Source of the DNA: DTKY01 sp037440765
Lineage (GTDB): Bacteria > Acidobacteriota > Terriglobia > Bryobacterales > Bryobacteraceae
DNA: 11,588 bases
Assembly: GCA_037440765.1 (NCBI GenBank)
Contig: JBBITL010000113.1
Location: 1 to 11,588 of the forward strand
Direction of reading: 5' to 3'
Below the pieces are notes generated by a model that saw only the letters and a program-made list of their open reading frames with translations, was not told the origin of the DNA and made no database searches. Positions 7,401 to 11,588 of the stretch are shown here, one piece after another (the first letter of the stretch is position 1; each line of letters begins with the position of its first letter). The translations under genes were made by a program, and so were the position numbers.

Positions 7401-8456
7401 AGCATAACGGCGTCCACGGGGGGCGGGAAGTTGTCCCTGAAAGGGTTTGCCGGCTTCGGCGCCGGACAGACCAGCTACGGCCTGGCAGCCTCGGCGCGCA
7501 ACGTCCGCATCCGCTACCCGGCCGGCGTAAGCACGTCGGTGGACGCCGAGCTCACCCTTACGGGCACCTCCAGCCGCAGCCTGGTGGGAGGCAAGGTCAC
7601 CATCCTGCGCTCCGGGGTGGCCCCTGAGGTGGATCTGGCGGCGCTGCTGTCGCGGGCCGCGCAGCCCGTGGTCACGCCCGCGATCCACAACGAGCTGCTG
7701 CGCGGGATGCAGTTCGACGTCCAGGTGGAGGCCGCCCCCAACGCGCGTTTCGACACCATGCTGACGCGCGACATCCGGGCCGAAGCCGCCTTGCGGGTGC
7801 GCGGAACGCCCTACAAGCCGATCCTGCTGGGGCGCATCCTCGTCAACCAGGGCCAGGTCAACTTCCTGGGAAACCGGTATACCATCAGCCGTGGCGAGAT
7901 CTCGTTCCTCAACCCGGTGCGGCTGGAGCCCGTGCTGAACCTGAATCTGGAGACGCGCGTCCAGGGGGTCGACGTGACCTTGAGCTTCACGGGTCCCGCC
8001 GACCGGCTGAGCCTCGGCTACCGCTCCGATCCGCCGCTCCAGATGCAGGAAATCATCGCGCTGCTGGCCGTGGGCCGCGCGCCGACCTCGGACGCCGCCC
8101 TGCTGGCGCGCCGATCCGAGCGGGACCAGAGCTGGTCGCAGCTCGGCGCCAGCACGCTGGTGGGCCAGGCCCTGGACGCGGCCGTAACCAGCAGGGTCCA
8201 GCGGTTCTTCGGCGTCAGCCGCATCAAGATCGATCCGCGGCTGACGGGACTGGCCAACAAGCCCGAGGCCCAGCTCACCCTGGAACAGCAGATCTCCCGG
8301 GACCTTACCCTCACCTACGTCACCAGCCTGGCCCAGGAGCAGCAGCAGCTCGTCCGGGTGGAGTGGAACGTCAGCCGGCAGTGGTCGCTGTTGGCCGTCC
8401 GCGAGGGGAACGGGTTGTTCGGGGTCGAGGTTCAATTCAGAAGGCAGTTCAAGTGA
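4476..8456 (+). CDS. tamB: TamB-family translocation and assembly module protein (DUF490)
   Basis: A 1326-aa protein, close to the usual TamB length (E. coli about 1260). Residues 7-29 form an N-terminal membrane anchor after an R-R-R-R stretch. An AsmA-like N-terminal region follows (about 32-130, with the LVVGEPRLRI strand). The middle is a long run of alternating polar/hydrophobic beta segments, expected of the lipid-conducting beta-taco fold that crosses the periplasm. The C-terminal DUF490 domain (roughly 900-1326) is clear: GRILVNQGQVNFLG with YTISRGEISFLNP (from 1119), then PPLQMQEIIALLAVGRAP (1186-1203), and a terminal strand ending EVQFRRQFK. TamB works with an Omp85 partner and, with AsmA relatives, is implicated in phospholipid transport to the outer membrane. 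The upstream Omp85 gene is the obvious partner. GTG start with a strong Shine-Dalgarno; the stop overlaps pcm by 4 nt. Confidence 0.95.
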   Translation: MTRRRRLLAAGTALAALCLGGLAAAVAVLRSGWFNEQVRLRIIREVESATGGRAEIGGFAFSWERMRAEVRSFVLHGAEPEGDPPLFSAASVRLGLKPVSILRRDVDIQSLVVGEPRLRIAVYPDGTTNLPQPPAARRRERPVEPFLALAIEDFRIEGGLIEINDRRTPLDVAGEDFSSRLEYQTSGPRYDGVVSFRRLRVASSPWFAAALDADIALSLEAGRLVLKDARFRTQRSTARLDGAVENLLSPRVSAGVEARISLEEAQALAGRPAIARGTVDLSGLLAYASRSDFSLSGRIAGSGLSAAQAGVTASGIGLASALRLSPDGVELSGLSLSALGGAFRGSAGLDKQRRFRLDGTAELLLLSELARLGSLKPLPWDGRISGPLAAEGVLDGGVRGAKLAGRFDVEPADPARPLLGRLDLALDQGAGSLVFNDSRLATAASSVRFSGDPRERLQVELESTDLDDLLPALAYVSPPGLQSLPLAIKGGPARFKGMVEGATRDARLSGHVSVGAFVCGSHAVDWLEADVAASQSGLEAARVLVRQGEGRLQGQGRLELAGWRAAPSGRVSGSFELSGLTLDRIAAGFGRKIPVSGVAAGRLQLAGTLRRPELAANLSVVKASAFGQSADQLRVRGRYASNSLAVESLEADINGARLRASGVFSHREGDWTSGALRAEVSGSGLRLSRIAAAARLPEQLDGTLDLDLKGAASVEQSRFRLTQILGNASVRKATWEGKAAGGLQAAGKSDAGELALSASGNLLGSKIEVQGRCTLDGKYPFRGELGFSRNSLSNLWPWLSKDGDALPPVEVSASGRAYFRGDALEPDSWNARVEMPGVEVVLPPEAKPLAPGLRNAGLVVAAVTRKSVRVISARFAGPDTNLGVTGGVDLATRLNAYDLRVRGSVNLGALRRFDPNLTASGESQVDATIRGPRSRPEFHGRLEFKQASLFLSNIPNGLEDASGVVLLFRDRATIESITASTGGGKLSLKGFAGFGAGQTSYGLAASARNVRIRYPAGVSTSVDAELTLTGTSSRSLVGGKVTILRSGVAPEVDLAALLSRAAQPVVTPAIHNELLRGMQFDVQVEAAPNARFDTMLTRDIRAEAALRVRGTPYKPILLGRILVNQGQVNFLGNRYTISRGEISFLNPVRLEPVLNLNLETRVQGVDVTLSFTGPADRLSLGYRSDPPLQMQEIIALLAVGRAPTSDAALLARRSERDQSWSQLGASTLVGQALDAAVTSRVQRFFGVSRIKIDPRLTGLANKPEAQLTLEQQISRDLTLTYVTSLAQEQQQLVRVEWNVSRQWSLLAVREGNGLFGVEVQFRRQFK
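8439..8444 (+). promoter_or_regulatory. Ribosome binding site deciding the pcm start
   Basis: AGAAGG ends 8 nt before the GTG at 8453, which overlaps the tamB stop as GTGA. This favours GTG 8453 over the upstream in-frame start at 8363, which would add 30 arginine/valine-rich residues lying wholly inside tamB. Confidence 0.7.
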
Positions 8457-9115
8457 ACCGGTCAAAAGCAGCGCCTGACTGGGCCGCCCGCCGCCGGGAG
8501 ATGGTCTCCAGACAACTGGAGGGCCGGGGGATACGCGATCCGCGGGTGCTCGAGGCGATGCGCCGGATCCCAAGGGAGCGGTTCGTGCCGGAGGAGTCCC
8601 GGCATCTGGCCTGCGCCGACGAACCGGTATCTATAGGCTTCGGCCAGACCATCTCCCAGCCCTACATGACCGCGCTCATGGCGGAGTGCCTGTGCCTGGA
8701 GGGCGGCGAAACCGTCCTCGAGGTCGGCGCCGGCTGCGGGTATCACGCGGCCGTGCTGGCGGCGCTCGCCGCCCGCGTCATCGCCGTCGAGATCGTCCCG
8801 GAGCTGGCCGAAAGGGCCCGCCTCACGTTGCGGGAAAACGGGCTTGACGCGAACATCCGGGTGGAGTGCGGCGACGGCTCGGCAGGCTGGCCGCCGCATG
8901 CCCCCTACGACGCGATTTCCGTCGCAGCCGCCGCGCCTGATGTGCCCGCCAGCATGCTGGAGCAGTTGAGGGACCCCGGCGCCCTGGTCATCCCGGCAGG
9001 TTCCATCTGGGAGCAGGAACTGCGTGTCGTCAGCAGGCGGCAGGGCGTCACGCACTCCCGCGTCGCTACCTACTGCCGCTTCGTGCCCCTTCGCGGCGCC
9101 GGTGGCTGGGAGTAG
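8453..9115 (+). CDS. pcm: Protein-L-isoaspartate O-methyltransferase
   Basis: A 220-aa enzyme (EC 2.1.1.77) that methylates L-isoaspartyl residues in damaged proteins using S-adenosylmethionine, starting their repair. Seen directly: the N-terminal helix MVSRQLEGRGIRDPRVLEAM (17-36), VPRERF-like RIPRERFVPE, the family signature GQTISQPYM (64-72; S68 is the conserved serine), SAM motif I VLEVGAGCGYHAAVLA (88-103), an acidic residue ending the next strand (AVEIVPEL, 111-118), GDGSAGW (140-146), YDAISVAAAAPDVP (152-165) and the closing RFVPL (209-213). All expected motifs are present, and the length is normal for the bacterial family. GTG start by 4-nt overlap with tamB. It has no signal peptide and is cytosolic. 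As the last gene of an envelope operon it may have been recruited for co-expression rather than for a physical partnership. Confidence 0.95.
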   Translation: MNRSKAAPDWAARRREMVSRQLEGRGIRDPRVLEAMRRIPRERFVPEESRHLACADEPVSIGFGQTISQPYMTALMAECLCLEGGETVLEVGAGCGYHAAVLAALAARVIAVEIVPELAERARLTLRENGLDANIRVECGDGSAGWPPHAPYDAISVAAAAPDVPASMLEQLRDPGALVIPAGSIWEQELRVVSRRQGVTHSRVATYCRFVPLRGAGGWE

Positions 9116-9140
9116 GGGCACGCCGCCGGGGCGCCCCTAC
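9112..9140. terminator. Bidirectional hairpin at the convergent pcm / M2-like junction
   Basis: GTAGGGGC (9112-9119) and GCCCCTAC (9133-9140) form a perfect 8-bp stem around a 13-nt GC-rich loop. The TAG stop of pcm (9113-9115) lies in the left arm and the TAG stop of the convergent gene (9137-9139) in the right arm. With no T-tract on either side, intrinsic termination is plausible but unproven. Confidence 0.55.
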
Positions 9141-10927
9141 GGCGCGGCGGCGCCGGCTTTCTCCAGGTATTCCTCAAGCGGCTTGAAGTACTCCAACATG
9201 GCGCGGGGGCTGATGTCCTCGCCGGTCCGGTCGCGCAGAATCTGCCGCCAGCTCTGAGTTGAACCCAGGCTGAGGATCTCCCAGAGCCACTGGCCCACTT
9301 CCCTGTTCCCGTAGTAATTGCAGTTGCGCGGGTCCTGGCGGAGGATCCGGCGCGCTATGTAGTCGTGCAACTGGTGCCGGATCAGGTAGGCCAGGGCGTG
9401 GTCGTAGTAACGCGCCGGATCGTCGATGACGTGACTCCTGGTGCAGGCGTCGCAGTACTCCTCTCCGCGCGGCGACGGCGGCTGGATCCCCTGGTAGCGG
9501 CTCACCAGTTCCCACCAGCGCCGGTTAAACTGGTCCGCGGGCAGTTTCTTCTCGTAAAGATCGTGCTCAAAGCGCGTCATGACTCCCGCGGACCAGGGCA
9601 TGAAAACCACGGCGTTGTTCAGCGCCTCGTCGAGCAGCCACCGCGTCCGGTCGATCCGGCTGTCGGGCGGCAGCGCCGCGATCTGGCGGAGGTACGGTTC
9701 CTGCCGGGCTGCCAGCGCGATCAGGTAGCCGACCGCTTCGTGAAACGCCCGGTTGGCGCCTTCGCGCAGCACCACCGGAACCTGCGGTGTCGAATAGGCC
9801 AGGTAGTAGTACACGTGCCCCAGTGCCTGGTGACTGGTCTCGAACCCGCGTAAGCTCGGCGTCACGTTCATCAGGCACCGCACGTCCTGGTCCAGGTCGA
9901 TGTGCCATGCCCAGGCTTCTGCGCTCTTCTTCCGTTTGGCGCCGGGCGGTAGCGCGTACAGGTCCGATTTTTCCCAGAAGCCCTTGGGCAGCGCGGGCCA
10001 CCCCATCGACGTGTAGAACCGTTCGGCCTGCCGGACGATCCATTCCGGCTTGCGGCCCCGGAAAAACCCGTCCAGATCCACCCCCCCGGCCAGGCCGGGC
10101 CACCTCTGGCCCCAGCGGTCGGCGAGCCAGTGGGAGGGGATCTGCTCCGGCACGGGCTGCCGGTATTGACCGGCCAGCCGCCGCCGGGCGTACAGATGCA
10201 GTTGCCGGTAAAGCGGCTCGGTGGCGGCCACGGTCTCATCCATCAACTTCATCATCTCGGCCACGCTCATGCCGTAGTCGGCCACCTGCAGATGGAAGTA
10301 GGAGGAGTAGCCCAGTTCGGTGGCCACCCGGTTTCGCAGGTTGCGGACCTCGGCCAGGCCCTCCTTCAGCGCCGGGCCGGTTTGCTTGGAAACCTCCCAT
10401 ACGCGCAGCCGCTCCCGGAGGTCCCTGGAGGAGGCCAGCACGTCATCCATCTGGTCGGGGGTGACCGGCTTGACGCACTGCCCTTGACGGCTGTCCAGGC
10501 AGAATGTGAACCCGTCCATCAGCGCGCTCAGCCGGGCTTCGGTTTCAATCCGGGCGTTCACTACCTCCGGAATCGTGGCCGGGGCTTCGGCCGCAGTCAG
10601 CAGGATCTTGTCCAGTTGGCGGAAGTCCGGATCGCTCAAGGAGGGCTTGAGCGCCAGCAGCCGCCGGCTGGTCTCGATCACATAGCGGCTGCCCTGAAAA
10701 GCGGCCAGCGCCTTGCGCGCTCCGACACGCTCCCCAAGGTTGCGTTCGTTCACGTCGGTGGCGGCGCGCCAGGCGGCCTCGTTCGAGACGGACACAAGAC
10801 GCTGATCCAGCTCCTCGTACATGCGGAGGAACTCCTGCGCTTCGGAGTTCACGAGGGGTTGCCGGTCCGCGCATCCCACCAGCAGACCCGCGGCCAGCCA
10901 GAGCGCCACCGCCCCGGGCAGTCTCAC
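9137..10927 (-). CDS. M2-family (ACE-like) peptidase homologue, lipoprotein, probably catalytically inactive
   Basis: A 596-aa protein, normal length for single-domain bacterial M2 relatives. The N-terminus is a lipoprotein signal with lipobox LVGC (C19); alanine at +2 would suggest the outer membrane under E. coli rules. The M2 fold is recognisable from LREGANRAFHEAVGY (387-401), the YQGIQPP segment (478-484), the SH pair at 498-499 and the NNAVVFMPWSAGVM region. The zinc motif is not intact. Where M2 enzymes have H-E-M-G-H this protein has Q-A-L-G-H (367-371), losing the first zinc histidine and the catalytic glutamate. The third ligand E397 is kept, but the aspartate four residues later is Y401. 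The histidine equivalent to ACE H353 also seems to be missing (E337 in my alignment). I infer a pseudopeptidase, possibly peptide-binding. GTG start, chosen because it heads the signal peptide and lies 6 nt after a -10 box. It is convergent with pcm. Confidence 0.88.
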   Translation of the reverse strand: MRLPGAVALWLAAGLLVGCADRQPLVNSEAQEFLRMYEELDQRLVSVSNEAAWRAATDVNERNLGERVGARKALAAFQGSRYVIETSRRLLALKPSLSDPDFRQLDKILLTAAEAPATIPEVVNARIETEARLSALMDGFTFCLDSRQGQCVKPVTPDQMDDVLASSRDLRERLRVWEVSKQTGPALKEGLAEVRNLRNRVATELGYSSYFHLQVADYGMSVAEMMKLMDETVAATEPLYRQLHLYARRRLAGQYRQPVPEQIPSHWLADRWGQRWPGLAGGVDLDGFFRGRKPEWIVRQAERFYTSMGWPALPKGFWEKSDLYALPPGAKRKKSAEAWAWHIDLDQDVRCLMNVTPSLRGFETSHQALGHVYYYLAYSTPQVPVVLREGANRAFHEAVGYLIALAARQEPYLRQIAALPPDSRIDRTRWLLDEALNNAVVFMPWSAGVMTRFEHDLYEKKLPADQFNRRWWELVSRYQGIQPPSPRGEEYCDACTRSHVIDDPARYYDHALAYLIRHQLHDYIARRILRQDPRNCNYYGNREVGQWLWEILSLGSTQSWRQILRDRTGEDISPRAMLEYFKPLEEYLEKAGAAAP

Positions 10928-10963
10928 ACAGCGATTGTATCAGCGGGAAGGGACGCCTGTCCC
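10928..10963 (-). promoter_or_regulatory. Promoter of the M2-like gene (leaderless)
   Basis: On the minus strand, TGATACAAT (10942-10934) is an extended -10 with hexamer TACAAT (5 of 6). GGGACA (10963-10958) is a 4-of-6 -35 box at an 18-nt spacer. The expected start point falls at about 10927, on the GTG itself. The -35 touches the cupin stop codon and lies inside the inverted repeat at 10949-10964. Confidence 0.6.
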
Positions 10964-10964
10964 T
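10949..10964. repeat. Inverted repeat over the -35 box / cupin 3' end
   Basis: AGGGAC (10949-10954) and GTCCCT (10959-10964) form a 6-bp perfect stem with a 4-nt loop. It overlaps the cupin stop codon (10963-10965) and the -35 box of the M2-like gene. It could be a weak terminator for the cupin gene or an operator for the M2-like promoter. Confidence 0.5.
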
Positions 10965-11310
10965 AACCGCGCAGATAGGCGTCGTCGCCGCGCTGCCAGT
11001 CGTCGCGGGCGGGCGCGAAAGTGTCCACCACCACGCAATCGGAAAGCGCTTCCACCGTGTGCGGAGCGCCGGGCGGGATCAGGATCATATCGCCCGCCTG
11101 GAGCATGGCTTCCTCGCCCTCCACCACGAAGCTCAGCAGGCCGCTCTGGACGGCGCTCAACTGCTCGTGGTCGTGCCGGTGCAGCGGGACCACCACGCCC
11201 TGGCGGAGGCTGATCAGCGCCACGGTCATCTTCTCCCCGTGTATGACCCGGCGGGAAAGCGAAGGGCTCACCTGCTCCTCCTCGACGTGATCCCAACTGT
11301 AGAGTTTCAT
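10963..11310 (-). CDS. Small single-domain cupin protein
   Basis: A 115-aa cytosolic beta-barrel protein of the cupin superfamily. Motif 1 is GVVVPLHRHDHEQ (38-50), giving the metal-binding histidines H44 and H46 (H48 possible) with E49 or Q50, closed by G57. Motif 2 is GDMILIPPGAPHTVEA (73-88), with the second-motif histidine H84. Nothing besides the cupin domain is present. Such proteins include sugar isomerases, dioxygenases and polyketide-cyclase-like or sensor proteins, so the substrate cannot be named. Start ATG 11310 was chosen over an in-frame start at 11397. The longer form would add a 29-residue low-complexity extension running through the promoter, whereas MKLYSWDHV is a typical cupin beginning and lies 8 nt after a -10 box. 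It is transcribed in the same direction as the M2-like gene, which has its own promoter, so the two need not be functionally linked. Confidence 0.88.
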   Translation of the reverse strand: MKLYSWDHVEEEQVSPSLSRRVIHGEKMTVALISLRQGVVVPLHRHDHEQLSAVQSGLLSFVVEGEEAMLQAGDMILIPPGAPHTVEALSDCVVVDTFAPARDDWQRGDDAYLRG

Positions 11311-11327
11311 GGGGCCGTATTCTAGCA
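11311..11327 (-). promoter_or_regulatory. Extended -10 promoter of the cupin gene (nearly leaderless)
   Basis: TGCTAGAAT on the minus strand (11327-11319) is an extended -10: TGN followed by TAGAAT, 5 of 6 to consensus. It ends 8 nt before the ATG at 11310, giving an expected leader of about 2 nt. I see no good -35 box and no Shine-Dalgarno. The rest of the gap up to the next gene (11328-11398) holds only GC-rich sequence. Confidence 0.55.
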
Positions 11328-11398
11328 CGCTGTGTGCAGGCCCAGCGCGAGGACAGAAGCGGGCGCTCCCCGTCCGGCGGCCGCACCTCGCGGTCACT

Positions 11399-11588
11399 TC
11401 AGCCTGCCAGACGCGCTGCCTCGGTCACGGCAATGTCGATCTTTTTCATCGTCATCATCGCCTCGAAGGCGCGCCTTGCCTCACCCCCGCCCGCCGCGAG
11501 CGCCTCGGTCAGCGCGCGCGGGGTGATCTGCCAGGAGAGGCCCCAGCGGTCCTTGCACCAGCCACACTGGCTTTCCACGCCGCCGTTG
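11399..11588 (-). CDS. VOC-superfamily (PhnB / 3-demethylubiquinone-type) protein, C-terminal part
   Basis: Partial: the last 62 residues, cut off by the right edge; stop TGA at 11401-11399. The visible sequence has the family's end pattern: CGWCKDRWGLSWQITP (8-23), where relatives have C-G-W-x-K-D-x-x-G-x-S-W-Q-x-x-P, then an FEAMMTMKKIDIA stretch (41-53; usual form A-M-x-x-M-x-K-I-D-I-A) and a short helix. PhnB-like glyoxalase-fold proteins of this type are widespread and mostly uncharacterised. Despite the '3-demethylubiquinone methyltransferase' label often attached, enzymatic function should not be assumed. The metal-site residues of the N-terminal half are outside the window. It ends 88 bp upstream of the cupin gene on the same strand; no terminator hairpin with a T-run is visible between them. 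Confidence 0.85.
   Translation of the reverse strand, partial: NGGVESQCGWCKDRWGLSWQITPRALTEALAAGGGEARRAFEAMMTMKKIDIAVTEAARLAG

Noticed and set aside
8363..8452. Longer start for pcm, 30 codons upstream inside tamB.
   Set aside because: The extension is not family-like; GTG 8453 has a Shine-Dalgarno and the same GTGA overlap as the tamB start.
6750..8573. 607-aa minus-strand ORF antisense to tamB.
   Set aside because: The plus strand encodes the unmistakable DUF490 end; the antisense product has no recognisable features.
9137..10927. Calling the M2-like gene an active peptidyl-dipeptidase.
   Set aside because: The zinc motif was read codon by codon and lacks the first histidine and the glutamate.
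11377..11384. GCGGCCGC palindrome upstream of the cupin gene.
   Set aside because: An 8-bp palindrome of only G and C is expected by chance in DNA this GC-rich.
11311..11397. Longer start for the cupin gene.
   Set aside because: It would translate through the extended -10 box and add a low-complexity tail absent from small cupins.

Overview
The window is GC-rich DNA from a Gram-negative (diderm) bacterium. The gene order (Omp85 protein, short SurA-like protein, TamB) and the protein style suggest Acidobacteriota, perhaps the Solibacter/Bryobacter branch. This is an inference from family recognition, not a database result.

Left edge (1-196). There is no convincing gene here. One 36-nt unit (7-42) looks like a terminal CRISPR repeat of an array that would continue off the left side. 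It is followed by a short hairpin and then a 123-bp imperfect palindrome (68-190) with a perfect 13-bp central stem. The palindrome sits just beyond the 3' end of the first gene. That gene (minus strand, about 197-847) encodes a small protein with an N-terminal zinc ribbon, a proline/alanine linker and about four membrane segments.

Centre (896-9115, plus strand). This is a tightly packed four-gene envelope operon: an Omp85-family outer-membrane protein with seven apparent POTRA modules; a short periplasmic SurA-like chaperone without a parvulin domain; TamB (DUF490); and Pcm (protein-L-isoaspartate O-methyltransferase). The genes overlap by 1, 4 and 4 nt, so translation is probably coupled. 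The first three would form an outer-membrane assembly/transport module: a barrel in the outer membrane, a periplasm-spanning TamB anchored in the inner membrane, and a chaperone. Pcm repairs aged proteins and appears to be co-transcribed with them.

Right part (9137-11588, minus strand). A lipoprotein of the M2 (ACE-like) peptidase family ends convergently against pcm inside a shared hairpin. Its zinc motif is degenerate, so it is probably a pseudopeptidase. Upstream of it lies a small single-domain cupin. At the right edge is the C-terminal part of a PhnB-like VOC-superfamily protein.

Regulation. The first gene of the plus operon, the M2-like gene and the cupin gene each have a good -10 hexamer ending 6-8 nt before the start codon and no Shine-Dalgarno sequence. 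This predicts leaderless or nearly leaderless mRNAs. The internal genes tamB and pcm have clear Shine-Dalgarno sequences instead. The main items for follow-up are the possible CRISPR end, the long palindrome, the inactivated M2 homologue, the seven-POTRA Omp85/TamB operon and the leaderless promoter pattern.
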